Below are positions 11,901-20,713 of a stretch of 64,000 nt of DNA, one piece after another. Made by a program: the position numbers and the translations under genes. The notes beneath the pieces are model-generated. The model saw only the letters and a list, made by a program, of their open reading frames with translations. It made no database searches and was not told the DNA's origin. Every line of letters starts with the position of its first letter. The stretch's first letter is position 1. Source of the DNA: a virus; the IMG/VR virus record IMGVR_UViG_3300030108_005444, positions 1 to 64,000 of that record, one strand, 5' to 3'.

Positions 11901-14900
11901 TAACGATAGGAAGTTTACAATAAGTTTTGACAAGACACTTGATTCAACTAATGATATTGGTGATATCTTTAGATGGCAGACTGTAAGGATTGATAGTATG
12001 AATCAAATCAATACTATTGAGCCGGCAAAAGGATTCAACGCTGGGGATTATGTATATGTTGATAATGATTATAAAAATGGAAATGGAACTTGGGCCATCT
12101 ATCAAAAACAACAAAAAAGTCAATATGAACGAAATACTGATGACTCTTTTTCACAAGTTTTAAGTGCCAACGGTGAAGCAGGTTCAGACATCATTGTTAA
12201 CGACACAGGCACTGTGGCCGCTATAGGCGTTCCTGGCGCAAACAAAGTTTTTGTTTATTATAGATCATCCAGAGATAAAAGTTTTACACTAAGAAACGAA
12301 GTTGAACTAGACATTGGCAACACAGCAAATGACGATTTATTTGGAAAAAATATCACCGCAACCACAGATGGTGACAGAATTTTTTCTTCTGCCCAAGCAA
12401 CAGGCGATATAGTAAAACTAACACTATCCACTACCCCAAGAATCTTTGTAAGGGGAGCAACAATTACTGGCGCAACTTCGGGAGCAACAGGAAAAATATT
12501 ACATGCTGATGCTGATCTTGATGTAATATATGTTAAAAACACAGGAATAACCAATTTTGAAGAAGAAGACTTAGATTCTGGAGATTCATCGTCGATAGTG
12601 ACCGTGACAAAGGTACAAGGGTCTGACGCAACAAATCAAGGAACAGTATGTTGGATAAATGTGGATGCTAGAATCAATTACGCAATAACACAAAATATTC
12701 TTCCGCCTGAAGTTAACAACGGTGGAGAATTTGGCTTTGACTTGTCTGTGTCTGGAGATGGAACATGGCTCATTGTTGGCCAACCTGGTGGTCCAACCGA
12801 TTCAGTTGGCGATGATAGGGGTACAGTGCATGTTTTCAAATATGCGGCAGACGGATCAAGTGCTAGATACGATCATGTCCAGACATTAGTTCCTGACAGT
12901 GAATCACAAGTTGGCTCAAGGTTCGGAGCATCAGTGTCTATTTCTAAAGATGGAAATACAATAGCAGTTGGTTCGCCAAAAGCAAACAATGATAGCACTA
13001 CTACTGACGATGGCGCTGTCTTTATATTCCGTTTGATAGGAAATACTTTTAATGAACAGGAAAAATTACGACCAACAAGTTTCGACACTGAAAAATTTGG
13101 CACTGCCATAAAATTATCAGAGGATGGAACAGATTTATTTGTGGGTGCGCCTTTTTATACAGGGACTCTTGTGGATCAAGGCTGTGTTTATCATTACAGG
13201 TTAAATCAGAATAGTTTCATTGGTGATGGAAGCACCACCTCATTTACAACTGATTTTGATATTGATCAGTCTGTCAAAATTGGTGTAGTTGATGGTGCTT
13301 TGAATGTGGTTCAAAATAACGATGGTTCAACAGTACCATATTTTATTGCGAGCGGATCAAGGGGAATTGAATTTTCAGCGGCACCCGATTCTGGAAATAG
13401 AATTACAGTAAGCCAATACAGCATAGTTGAACAACTTGTTTCAAGCAACCCTCAGAATAGTCAAAACTTTGGAAATAATATTGAATACAATGACGATACA
13501 CTCGTTGTTCAGGCTGTACAAGGCGATCAAAAAATTACTACAAGTTTTGATTTATATCTTGATGACGGAAGCACAATACAACAAAATGACACTACATTCG
13601 ACAATGAGTCAACTAGATTCGTAACTACTAAATTAGATGTTGGCCAAGTTTTTGTATTTTCTAAGTTCGAAAAGAATTATGCTCAAGAGCAGTCGCTGAC
13701 AATAAATGATTTACAAAAAGGTAGTAGATTCGGTGATGCCATAGCAATATCTGGCCTTGAACTTTTTGTTACTGCTTCGCAACAAGACACAACTTTTGAA
13801 CAAAGTGGACAAATTTATAGTTTTAACAAGGCAAATAATAACACTGGATATGCATTAATAAATTCACAACCAAATGTTATAGAGGTGGATAAGATTAATA
13901 AGTCTTTTGTTTACAACAACAAAACAAAAAAACTTCTTACTACAATGCCTATTATAGATCCATCTAAAGGAAGATTGTTTCCAGAAGTAGAAAAAAATAT
14001 TGATTTTAAAACGCCTTATGATCCTGCCGACTATAACAGTTGGGGATCAAAACAATTAGGACAGGTTTGGTTAAATTTATCAAAATTAAAATTTGCTTGG
14101 TATGAACAAGGTAACATAGAAACAAGATTACGAAATTGGGGCAAACTACATCCATCTTCTGTTGTAGAAGCAAAAGAATGGGTTCAGTCAAAACTTACAC
14201 CAACACAATGGAATGTTTCAAGTATTACAAACGAAGGACAGTCAGAAGGCATTACAGGCGTAGCAGAAGATAATTTTGTTACTAAGAGAGTTTTTAATTC
14301 AACAAAAGGTATATTTGAAAATGTATATTTTTATTGGGTAACCAATCCAACCGTTCTTCCTAGCTCAAATAACAGAACAGTGTCAGCCAATCAGATAGCA
14401 CAGTCATTGGTATCACCTAAGTCCTTTTCAACAAATTTCGCCGTTGTGTTAAACAATAATTCCATAGGGATATCAATTGATAACAATTTGCTAGAAGCAC
14501 AAGACACAATATATCATATTGAAAACACCACTGACAAAAATCAATTATCAAAGCACGTTGAACATGTAATGATAGCTAAAAATGATCCTTCATCAGTCAT
14601 CCCTACAAAATTATCAGATAAACTGTTTGACAGTCTGATCGGATTTGACAAATCAGGTAATCCAGTTCCAGATCCTACTTTGCCCGAAAGCATGAAATAC
14701 GGTTCTCTTGATCGACCAAGGCAAGGATGGTTCAAAAATAGAATTAACACACTTGAAGTAATTACAAAATTTATAAATTCAAAATTATTATTACGTCCAT
14801 ATTCTACGCTTAAGGATTTTACAAATTTTAATTTAATTGATCCTATTCCAAGTTTAAAATTAGGTGAATATGATATAGAAGTAGATACCGAACTAGAATT

Positions 14901-17900
14901 AGATTATATTAACACAGAATCGTTTTTATCTGGAGTAAAAGTTTTAGTTTTAAACGACTCTACTGCTAATAACAGATGGTCGCTTTACACATATCTTGGC
15001 ACTGACAAGGGATATGAAAGAACAAAAACACAAACTTTTGACACAACACTATTTTGGAAATATATTGATTGGTATGCTAGTGGCTATGATAGTGGCACTG
15101 TGCCTGACATTGTAGTTGAAAATGAAAAAGACAAAAATGTAGCCCAATATACTCCTGGTCAAATTGTAAAAGTAAAAAGTTCATATGATGGGAATTTTAG
15201 AATTTATCTTGTTGGATCTACCAGTTTAGAAACAATTGCTATAGAAAAAGGCACCATAGAACTTGCAGATTCTCTATACAATTATGTTGACAACCAAGTT
15301 GGATTTGGAGCTGATGCTTATGATGACAATCTATTTGACGAAGAAGCAGTTGAAGAACTTAGAAACATTCTAAATGGCATACTAGATTGGTCAATTGATG
15401 AAGATGCTGTCCTATTCAATGAATTATTTTTCTTAGCAACAAGAATAGCACAAGTCGAGCAAAAAGATATTGATTGGGTGTTTAAATCATCATTTGTTAA
15501 GTTGATAAATTCTTATTCAAGTTTGGAGCAATTGAGAGAATATCAAATAAACACAACAGAATCTGTATCTGAATTTCTAAGAGAAATTTTGCCTTTCAAG
15601 TCCACAGTAAGAGAGGAAGTAACAGCTTATGAAAATATTGATACATTTGCTGGCGATGTGACAGACTTCGACAACAAATCTTACTATGACAAAGACAACA
15701 AACAATATGTTTCACCTTATGTTGACTATGATGATAGCACATATTTTAGTGTGTACAATGACAATCCTTGGAAATTATATTCTGAAAACTACAAATATAC
15801 AATAGGCAAAATTGTTGTAGATATACCAGGAGTTGGATACACAGAGCCGCCAGTGGTTAGTATCACAGGAGGTGGAGGCAGTGGAGCTCAAGCAACAGCA
15901 GTATTAGGCAATGGAGAAGTTACTGCCATTAACCTGACAAACGCTGGAAGTGGGTATATTACAACTCCAACAGTAACTTTGATAGGGGGAGGTGGATCTA
16001 GTGTAACCACCGAAGCGAAAGCCCATGCTGAAATAGAAAATAAAAAAGTAAGGACACTTGATACTCAACTTAAATTTGATAGAACAGATACACTACACAA
16101 GATTAGCAATGCAACAATCAAAACATGGTCACAATTCACCTCATATGTAACAGGAGACAACATAAGATATCTAGATGAAATATACAGAGTTACTGAACCA
16201 TTTACAAGTGGTAAGACATTTGATTCAGATGTAACTTTATCAGATTCATCAAGTATTTCAAGCACAGCTCCATTAAAAGTTTGGACAGCGGCTGATAGAA
16301 TTCATGCTTATTATTCCCCTACAGCAGGAATGGCAGGACTAATCGGTGATGGCTCTACAACATTCAATGCCTACTCACAGTTGATGTCTGGCATAGAATA
16401 CAAAGGAGTAAAAGTCCAAGGAAATACTTTTTTCTCAAGTGAGGGTTATGATGTTGCTTATTATGATCAAACACTTTATGATGCGACAGCAGATGCGCCA
16501 ATAACAAATCCAGCTGCCATACCTAATTTAGATCAAATTTTAGACTCAAAAACATTCACCACTGACTTAGGCAAACGAGCTGAGGACGTAAATGTAGTTG
16601 GTGATGCATTTATATCAGAATATTCTGCTCATGCTCCTGATGAAGTGTTACCAGGTGGTGTATATGACACAATGGATATGAAAGTATTCACAAAAGCGAC
16701 TGATGGAGCTTCTATAATAGCAAGTAAAGTGTACAAAGGAGACGGATCAACCACCATATTTGCCACTCCTGATTTAGGCGCACTGGATGGATTAAGAGTT
16801 TTTGTTGACAACCAGTATAAAAAAAGCGGCGTTGATTACACATTAGACTATGGATCCAAACAGATTGTTTTTACAACAGCTCCAATTAATAAATCATTAA
16901 TTAATATTAAATCAATCAGGGTGTCACTAGATAATTTGTTAGGCACTTTCAAATTCGATGGTGATGGCACAACATTGGTTTTTAATATTCCAGTAGTGTT
17001 TAGTGTAATTACTCAATCTTATATCTTGGTCGATGGTGTAAGAAATACAACAGCTACACTTTCAGCTAATGGAAAATCTACAGATATCACATTTACTTCA
17101 GCACCAGCATCAACATCTAAAATAGAAATATTTGTGTTTGATTTACCAAGTGGAACAAAAGCCTTTGGCGAAGTAATAACAACTCAATACAATGACTTTG
17201 ATGATAGCACAGCAATTGAACTTGATCCCCGTGCTTTTATACTTGGGCCACACCATCATAGAGTCCTTGTAGAAGGAGTTGCCCATGATGGAACTAATAG
17301 ATATAAATTAAATCCGCCCCAAGTGGCATATTATACAGGAGATGATTCTACTTTTGCTTTCAGTGTGCCGGACAATCCAATATCTTCTACATTAGCTAAC
17401 GAAACAAATATTGAGGTTTGGAAAAATGGATTGTTGCTAGATGCGGGAGATTACACGGTCTCTTTCGATATTTCCAATAAAGGTGTAGTAAATTTAGCTA
17501 CAGTTCCAACTGCTGAGGATGGTATTGCTGTTGTCTTTAAATTAGGGCATGACTATGAAGTATCTGGCAGTGGGCAATTAACATTAGTAGGCGATTGGAG
17601 TGACGGATCAACCTTAAACAACGACACACTATTTGTAACAACTTTTTCAAACCACGACAAGATGGGACTACGCACAGAATTATTCTCAGGAGCCTCTGGT
17701 AGATTTAGAGGTGACACCCAGGATTTTGGCCTAATCACAGCATCAGTTGACTTGGTAGTGGATCGAGGAGACTTAGGGGTTGTAGACACAGCCAGCGAAG
17801 ATTTTGGTTCGATTGGAGAGGGAATATTTTCAATTGACAACCCTATTTCAACATTTACTTTGGCAGCGACACCATTGAATAGTGACTATACATTTGTGAC

Positions 17901-18693
17901 AATCAATAAAGAATACATTTTAGCAAATCATGATTATAGATTAGAAGGCAATAAAATTTTCATTCCTAAAAGAGTCTTGTCCTTGACTGATGTGATTTCT
18001 GTGACATATGTTTCTGCCACTGTAACTCAGCCATCAATAGCATATAGAATTTTTAAAGACATCATCAATAGATATCATTATAGAAGAATTAGTTTAACAC
18101 ACAGTGCCAAGTTAAGTTTTGATATTTCAAAAGACACATCAATTATTGAAGTTACTGACGGAACTGTATTACCCGAACCTTCACCTAGCACAAATACTCC
18201 TGGAGTAGTGTATATAAATCAAGAAAGGATTGCGTATTTTTCAAAAGTTGGAAATGTGCTCAGTCAAATCACCAGAGGCACATTAGGCACGCCTATACAA
18301 AATCACTCAAAATTTGATTTTGTAGTCGATGCTTCCTTGGTACAGGATATTCCATATACTGACACAACGACCACTGTAACCAAAACTGGCGATGGAAGCA
18401 CTGTTAATTTTGATCTTGGATTTGTTCCATCGTCAAAAGATCAAATTTCAGTTTTCGTTGGAGGCACAAGATCATTTGATTTCGAACTTGGAGTAGACTC
18501 AAGTGGCGCAATTACATTTACAACAGCTCCTAGTGACGGAGTTGCTATAGAAATAATTAGAAAAACTGGGACAGTTTGGTACGACCAGGGAACATCCACC
18601 GCTGCCAACGGACTTGGACTTCAAGCGGCTACAGGAGTGCAGGTTAAATTTTTACAAGAACATCCGACGAGTTTATTTTTAATAACAAATTAA
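5914..18693 (+). CDS. Giant multidomain baseplate/tail-fibre structural protein (4259 aa)
   Basis: The largest gene of the window, translationally coupled to gp6 (TAATG) and in the place where T4 has gp7, the wedge initiator; a gp7-equivalent core is possible but I cannot show homology. Domains seen in order: a cupredoxin-like segment at about residues 185-268 with 'GHPFHIKT' and the copper-type 'CQYHAAMHG' (Cys-x2-His-x2-Met); ChtBD3-like modules near 1412, 1673 and 3402 (patterns like 'W.....Y..GDVV....YY.A'); FG-GAP beta-propeller repeats at about 2080-2640 ('SRFGASVSISKDGNTIAVG'); a GGGGSGA-type glycine repeat near 3305-3370; and several 'GDGST..F' fibre repeats near 2435, 3608, 3685, 3810 and 4160. 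Such domains bind glycans or other surfaces, so it probably combines baseplate and adhesin roles. No transmembrane segment or protease motif was seen. Confidence 0.75.
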   Translation: MSKSSRSSSSLLPGIFQTEKNKRFISSTIDQLIEPTVLDRLNAYVGQRYRPSYRTNDLFLDESSSDRQNYQLEPTVIYKTDGENIDFATTYIDTVNKIQADGGSTSSHASLWKQTHYSYQPPINIDKLSNYRQYYWLENDLPNITSRLGTPGSEVTFSVTNNAFGGYQFTHKSQSNPDIIVYKGNTYNFDINALGHPFHIKTKLGTGTDNQFEDYVTNNGTDNGTVTLKVPASDSSSQVETVLFYQCQYHAAMHGRIIIKDLADEKFDVTENIVGCKKYTDPTGLVFSNGMNISLLDDVEGTYANSTFHVTGVGEYITLTEKDNFVVYESFATTTGNLFDESGTTGFDTVGFDQTTGQSSKPDYWTISRGSRDLNAWSRSNRWVHADVIKTAADKNNVEIKLSEDIRAKRPIVEFVAGIELYNHGIDGQVVDVIDTSITDALSKIQGSLGFIADGTSLKKGDKVIFLNDPDVNNKVFTVDFVTIGDSTQLLQLYLIDDSTTLASGTSIVSKRGDTKGVTYHYDGSTWKASQSKTKIQQKPLFDIFDKEHVSLSDNSKYISSNFTGTTLFEVATDSQGTPDTVYGTTVLYDSVGLINNLKFNDTYNSESFSYVDNGVLQTQSIRQYHFHIRRPLDLKFSARNNWITCSISNPQKIIQLYQPQTDQVDFIVDHYNNAYQLSDLEIQVFVDGVRTSDYTTVTKGTKLFVRLSDPKNDSVISIKCFSTAGTPSGTGFFEVPLGLQRNPLNDNITSMTLGDIIKHYSLATDEHPDFVGTAIGSNNSRDISGLLSYGTLIMQHEGNDALASILARDEVLNLTKAIRFVGRSYDQIKNSIIQNANSVIDPGNTADYLDLILTNINQNKNSTMPFFASDMLQYSNDKNILEYTVVDGTIKNYPMSSAFNLNTLTSKAVYVYINNNQISFSQDYKFISADDSTAMDGINISASLSVGDKIKIVEYDNTNGNYIPPTPAKLGLAPKFVPEKFLDDSYVTTQNVIRGHDGSITIAYDDFRDDLLLEFEKRIYNNIKIEYDYNIEIDYGYFRNNEYTKAETNRVFAKDFYTWSGKNAVDYTTNEFYDKAEPFTYNWSQYRNSIDNKRLTGHWRAIYKEWYDTDTPHLTPWQMFGFSVKPDWWDTRYGEAPYTSGNALLWNDVENGFISQGTRAGYNKYYARPGVSTVIPVNEAGQLLAPDNAGIIGQSTILERRQGDNWLYGDEGPPETAWRRSSSYRYAEQCAKFLLKPSLYAGTMFDVSRVSTNAVGQKTYNNLYRTKISDYILPNGGNLTAGYINLIYDYLTHLGHTPTSYIANRFAHISTQLSYKLGGFSNKENLKVVLGAVSPASTNRSIFIPEENYNLLLYKSAPVKAINYSGVIVQNDSNGYKLSGYANFDRTFTYYKPKQFSDFDLIRIGATTESFTFWQPNTFYTAGSVVKEGNIFYRAASNITSGSQFSSNNWSEIGTVLPLKGGTSVKRYKNYDAVATKIPYGTKFNDAQSVADFLYGYDRYLQQEGFVFDGYTVELEQPTDWDLSVREFLFWSQQQWSDSAVITLSPAAQQIKFVLENTIGDDITDNEQYYSLLQQDGLPINPNDFTTKRDNGEFTISTNPDTDGIYNIEIRAVQKEHLLIVDNITRFSNVVFDEKLGNRQDRIKLIGFRTANWNGDYYSPGFVVDRAVVSTWTANNDYRIGDVVIHQTKYYTAIKTHTSGDNFDATFWKEKQQPVADLLPNWDNKAESFRDFYSLDTENFDADQQRYAQHLIGYQQRSYFDNLGLDELTQYKFYQGMIRDKGTISPIQKFVSAPQNNQTVSYELFEEYGFRVGDYGGHRTQIEHEFIINEQTHREQQLAYEVTSTTKNDEGSIINVSQTDLVKRPTVFSTVLFDTFTYNTTNTIDSIFKFPVAGYVPPGATNYAVFNEEDIVNLDNTDFKEGSTVWIANTPKNDWDVRRLNSLGVFVKEYKSFDKKLQITTSEPHNLNTDDYIAIISVNDSVNGTYQVIEDDSTDNDRKFTISFDKTLDSTNDIGDIFRWQTVRIDSMNQINTIEPAKGFNAGDYVYVDNDYKNGNGTWAIYQKQQKSQYERNTDDSFSQVLSANGEAGSDIIVNDTGTVAAIGVPGANKVFVYYRSSRDKSFTLRNEVELDIGNTANDDLFGKNITATTDGDRIFSSAQATGDIVKLTLSTTPRIFVRGATITGATSGATGKILHADADLDVIYVKNTGITNFEEEDLDSGDSSSIVTVTKVQGSDATNQGTVCWINVDARINYAITQNILPPEVNNGGEFGFDLSVSGDGTWLIVGQPGGPTDSVGDDRGTVHVFKYAADGSSARYDHVQTLVPDSESQVGSRFGASVSISKDGNTIAVGSPKANNDSTTTDDGAVFIFRLIGNTFNEQEKLRPTSFDTEKFGTAIKLSEDGTDLFVGAPFYTGTLVDQGCVYHYRLNQNSFIGDGSTTSFTTDFDIDQSVKIGVVDGALNVVQNNDGSTVPYFIASGSRGIEFSAAPDSGNRITVSQYSIVEQLVSSNPQNSQNFGNNIEYNDDTLVVQAVQGDQKITTSFDLYLDDGSTIQQNDTTFDNESTRFVTTKLDVGQVFVFSKFEKNYAQEQSLTINDLQKGSRFGDAIAISGLELFVTASQQDTTFEQSGQIYSFNKANNNTGYALINSQPNVIEVDKINKSFVYNNKTKKLLTTMPIIDPSKGRLFPEVEKNIDFKTPYDPADYNSWGSKQLGQVWLNLSKLKFAWYEQGNIETRLRNWGKLHPSSVVEAKEWVQSKLTPTQWNVSSITNEGQSEGITGVAEDNFVTKRVFNSTKGIFENVYFYWVTNPTVLPSSNNRTVSANQIAQSLVSPKSFSTNFAVVLNNNSIGISIDNNLLEAQDTIYHIENTTDKNQLSKHVEHVMIAKNDPSSVIPTKLSDKLFDSLIGFDKSGNPVPDPTLPESMKYGSLDRPRQGWFKNRINTLEVITKFINSKLLLRPYSTLKDFTNFNLIDPIPSLKLGEYDIEVDTELELDYINTESFLSGVKVLVLNDSTANNRWSLYTYLGTDKGYERTKTQTFDTTLFWKYIDWYASGYDSGTVPDIVVENEKDKNVAQYTPGQIVKVKSSYDGNFRIYLVGSTSLETIAIEKGTIELADSLYNYVDNQVGFGADAYDDNLFDEEAVEELRNILNGILDWSIDEDAVLFNELFFLATRIAQVEQKDIDWVFKSSFVKLINSYSSLEQLREYQINTTESVSEFLREILPFKSTVREEVTAYENIDTFAGDVTDFDNKSYYDKDNKQYVSPYVDYDDSTYFSVYNDNPWKLYSENYKYTIGKIVVDIPGVGYTEPPVVSITGGGGSGAQATAVLGNGEVTAINLTNAGSGYITTPTVTLIGGGGSSVTTEAKAHAEIENKKVRTLDTQLKFDRTDTLHKISNATIKTWSQFTSYVTGDNIRYLDEIYRVTEPFTSGKTFDSDVTLSDSSSISSTAPLKVWTAADRIHAYYSPTAGMAGLIGDGSTTFNAYSQLMSGIEYKGVKVQGNTFFSSEGYDVAYYDQTLYDATADAPITNPAAIPNLDQILDSKTFTTDLGKRAEDVNVVGDAFISEYSAHAPDEVLPGGVYDTMDMKVFTKATDGASIIASKVYKGDGSTTIFATPDLGALDGLRVFVDNQYKKSGVDYTLDYGSKQIVFTTAPINKSLINIKSIRVSLDNLLGTFKFDGDGTTLVFNIPVVFSVITQSYILVDGVRNTTATLSANGKSTDITFTSAPASTSKIEIFVFDLPSGTKAFGEVITTQYNDFDDSTAIELDPRAFILGPHHHRVLVEGVAHDGTNRYKLNPPQVAYYTGDDSTFAFSVPDNPISSTLANETNIEVWKNGLLLDAGDYTVSFDISNKGVVNLATVPTAEDGIAVVFKLGHDYEVSGSGQLTLVGDWSDGSTLNNDTLFVTTFSNHDKMGLRTELFSGASGRFRGDTQDFGLITASVDLVVDRGDLGVVDTASEDFGSIGEGIFSIDNPISTFTLAATPLNSDYTFVTINKEYILANHDYRLEGNKIFIPKRVLSLTDVISVTYVSATVTQPSIAYRIFKDIINRYHYRRISLTHSAKLSFDISKDTSIIEVTDGTVLPEPSPSTNTPGVVYINQERIAYFSKVGNVLSQITRGTLGTPIQNHSKFDFVVDASLVQDIPYTDTTTTVTKTGDGSTVNFDLGFVPSSKDQISVFVGGTRSFDFELGVDSSGAITFTTAPSDGVAIEIIRKTGTVWYDQGTSTAANGLGLQAATGVQVKFLQEHPTSLFLITN

Positions 18694-18715
18694 TTATATT
18701 TTGATTGTAATTAAT
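18689..18715. terminator. Weak AT-only inverted repeat between convergent genes
   Basis: ATTAATTA (18689-18696) and TAATTAAT (18708-18715) can pair as an 8-bp stem with an 11-nt loop exactly where the giant gene (+) and the fibre gene (-) meet stop to stop. A stem made only of A-T pairs is weak, so a terminator role is uncertain. Confidence 0.25.
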
Positions 18716-19992
18716 CTTGGATGTGTATCAGCATCATTAACTAAAGATCGACCGATAACACAGATAGGATTAGGATCTTCTGATACAACAGCATGTCCAG
18801 GAGTTGATGATGTTACTAGGGCATCACCTTTGTTTACTGATCCAACAACTTTACATTGTACCTTACCTTTAAGTGCTATAGCAGGCCCATCTTCATGTTG
18901 ATTCATTAGAAATGCCCACTTCTCACTCACAACGCCAGCAACCTTTGGATCATTCTGTTGTGAAGATTCAGTTATTTCCGCACTTCCACCAATGACCATT
19001 ACATGTCCTTCAGAATACACCGCATCAGTTGTATATCTTTCTGCCAAGTCAGCATATTGTGCCGCTGATGCTGTAGTAGATAAAACGTTTGTTGATGGAT
19101 TATAAGTTAGATCTGTGTCTGTTTCGATGCCTTGTGTGCCTGTGGCTCCATCGACAAAAGTTATAAACACACTTTCGTTTGCTGTATTGTTTGCTGATAC
19201 AGTTACATTAGTTGCTTCTGTGGCAGTGGTGGCATTTCCATTAAAGCCACCTGCTGAAGTAACAGCACCTGATATGTTAACAGCATCCGCAATTTGTATT
19301 GCTGATGAGTCTGACGAACTAATTGTGTTTACGTCAATTGATTTGTTGAGCGCAAAAGTCACGCCTGTTCCAGCCACAGTTGCGGTAATGCTGTTGCCTG
19401 ACCTGAATTCTAGATCGTTTGTCTCTAATAAAACTGATCCCGCATTTGATGATGAATCACTAAAATTAAGTGTATCGTGTGCACCAACTTCAGCATCTAC
19501 ATATGCTTTAATAGACTGTTGAGTTGCCAAAGCAGTTGCACTATTACTACCCATTGCGTCTTCATCTAAAATAGTTGACACAGCAACACCACCATCAAAG
19601 GACAAGTTGCCTGTAATAATTAAACCATCGTTTACTGTGACAGAAGTAGAATCTGTTGATGAAATGGTATCTACATCTATTGCTTTATCAAGTGTTACTA
19701 CAACTGTGCCTGCAGAATCTGATGATGTTGTAATACTGTTTGATCCAGTAATACGTAATGTGCCTGTGCCATCAGCGGTCACAGGAACTCCGGCACTGTC
19801 ATCTGCTGATACAGTAAAAGCAAAGGAGCTTGGAATCTCACTAAATTTAGCAATTCTTATTCCTCCTGCTGTGCTACCATCGTGCACTCTCATTGTATTG
19901 AGATCAGTGTCTACGGTTACTTCGCCTATCGCACCAGTAAATGTCGAATGTTGGGAAGTTGTTCCTCTTCGTAATTGTACTTGAGTTGTCAT
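18694..19992 (-). CDS. Tail fibre / receptor-binding protein, inverted orientation
   Basis: 432 residues. The N-terminus 'MTTQVQLRRGTTSQHSTFTGAIGEVTVDT' with 'MRVHDGSTAGG' is the typical attachment domain of phage fibres (hyaluronidase/tropism-determinant type). The middle has repeated 'GNSITA...GTGVTFALNKSIDVNTISSSDSS' beta-prism units. From about residue 307 the C-terminal domain 'AAQYADLAERY...VAGVVSEK...GKVQCKVVGSVNKGD...VIGRSL' is homologous to that of the + strand fibre gene at 23407-24978. It is the only - strand gene in the first 40 kb, converging stop-to-stop with the giant gene and diverging from 20053. A CATAAATA late motif lies 6 nt before its ATG. The receptor-binding role is inferred from the architecture. 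Confidence 0.8.
   Translation of the reverse strand: MTTQVQLRRGTTSQHSTFTGAIGEVTVDTDLNTMRVHDGSTAGGIRIAKFSEIPSSFAFTVSADDSAGVPVTADGTGTLRITGSNSITTSSDSAGTVVVTLDKAIDVDTISSTDSTSVTVNDGLIITGNLSFDGGVAVSTILDEDAMGSNSATALATQQSIKAYVDAEVGAHDTLNFSDSSSNAGSVLLETNDLEFRSGNSITATVAGTGVTFALNKSIDVNTISSSDSSAIQIADAVNISGAVTSAGGFNGNATTATEATNVTVSANNTANESVFITFVDGATGTQGIETDTDLTYNPSTNVLSTTASAAQYADLAERYTTDAVYSEGHVMVIGGSAEITESSQQNDPKVAGVVSEKWAFLMNQHEDGPAIALKGKVQCKVVGSVNKGDALVTSSTPGHAVVSEDPNPICVIGRSLVNDADTHPRLITIKI
19033..19075 (-). repeat. 43-bp inverted repeat, left copy (fibre C-terminal domain boundary)
   Basis: The reverse complement of 19033-19075 matches 24573-24615 at 40 of 43 positions, including a perfect 20-bp run (CTGACTTGGCAGAAAGATAT). 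Both copies encode the junction 'TA.AAQY.DLAERY' in the same codon frame, at the start of the shared C-terminal domain. Recombination between them would invert about 5.5 kb and exchange fibre tips in frame. Confidence 0.8.
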
Positions 19993-19998
19993 GCGTTG

Positions 19999-20006
19999 TA
20001 TTTATG
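19999..20006 (-). promoter_or_regulatory. T4-type late promoter motif (CATAAATA), inverted fibre gene
   Basis: On the - strand CATAAATA matches TATAAATA at 7 of 8 positions and ends 6 nt before the fibre ATG at 19992. It forms a divergent pair with the + strand motif at 20039-20046. Confidence 0.65.
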
Positions 20007-20038
20007 TGGACCAAAAACACACTGCTATAATTTTCGTA

Positions 20039-20046
20039 TATAAATA
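20039..20046 (+). promoter_or_regulatory. T4-type late promoter (perfect TATAAATA)
   Basis: An exact TATAAATA, the -10 element recognised by the T4 late sigma gp55 with gp33/gp45, ends 6 nt before the ATG at 20053. No -35 box is expected for this promoter class, and no Shine-Dalgarno sequence is present. Confidence 0.8.
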
Positions 20047-20052
20047 CACAGC

Positions 20053-20697
20053 ATGGCAGATTCAAACAGTTCAGATCAATCAACAATTAAACCAGACGAA
20101 CAACAGGGTTTAGATATTCAAGGTCATATCAAGATTTTTGATCCTGAATCAGGGCAGGTTTATGTTGATAAAAACAATGCCATACACTATGAAAATTTTT
20201 CAGAAGCACTAGCAAAATCCATAGCAAATAGATCCACAGGATTTATTGAAGAAATGCACTTTGGCAACGGCGGAACATCAGTTGATAACACTGGAATCAT
20301 CACATATTTGACTCCAAACACCACTGGAGACAATGCCAATCTATACAATAGAACATATTATAAAAGTGTAAATGATAATTCGTCGCTTAATACAGATACA
20401 ACGAGAAATAAAATATCAATATTTCATACAAATGGCACAACATTCACAGATTTAGTTGTAACTGCTTTGTTAGATTTTGGCGAACCAGCTGGCCAGGCGG
20501 CATTCGATAATACAACAACAATTAATGACACCTTTACATTTGATGAACTAGGACTGTTTTCATGGGAAGGCACAGCTGGAGCAGGCAATTTGCTTACACA
20601 TGTAATATTCCATCCAGTACAAAAGTCCTTAAATAGACTTATTCAAATAGATTACACAATAAGGATCCAAAGTTTAACAAACTTTGTAGACAGTTAA
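20053..20697 (+). CDS. Virion structural protein of marine T4-like phages
   Basis: A 214-residue protein with a short polar N-terminal arm ('MADSNSSDQSTIKPDEQQG') followed by 'IQGHIKIFDPESGQVYVDKNNAIHYENFSEALAKSIAN', a pattern I associate with structural proteins of marine T4-like myoviruses. The rest is beta-rich ('GFIEEMHFGNGGTS', 'FTFDELGLFSWEG') and ends 'NRLIQIDYTIRIQSLTNFV'. No catalytic motif is visible. It is the first gene of a + strand fibre block and stands behind a perfect late promoter, so it is almost certainly made late. Its exact position in the particle (baseplate, fibre hinge or fibre) cannot be told from sequence alone. Confidence 0.65.
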   Translation: MADSNSSDQSTIKPDEQQGLDIQGHIKIFDPESGQVYVDKNNAIHYENFSEALAKSIANRSTGFIEEMHFGNGGTSVDNTGIITYLTPNTTGDNANLYNRTYYKSVNDNSSLNTDTTRNKISIFHTNGTTFTDLVVTALLDFGEPAGQAAFDNTTTINDTFTFDELGLFSWEGTAGAGNLLTHVIFHPVQKSLNRLIQIDYTIRIQSLTNFVDS

Positions 20698-20700
20698 GAA

Positions 20701-20707
20701 GTAAATA
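20701..20707 (+). promoter_or_regulatory. T4-type late promoter motif (GTAAATA), fibre gene at 20714
   Basis: GTAAATA lies in the 16-nt gap after 20697 and ends 6 nt before the ATG at 20714; with the preceding A it matches TATAAATA at 6 of 8 positions. It is supported mainly by the identical spacing at the other structural genes. Confidence 0.4.
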
Positions 20708-20713
20708 TAAAAA

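Noticed and set aside
19115-19984. Two + strand open frames (135 and 125 codons) across the inverted fibre gene
   Set aside because: The - strand frame has the known fibre N-terminus and a shared tip domain, plus a late motif at the right spacing; the + frames show only the antisense pattern.
18694-19992. Assembly error as cause of the inverted fibre gene
   Set aside because: Cannot be excluded from one sequence, but the gene has its own late motif 6 nt before the ATG next to a divergent one, which argues for a natural orientation.
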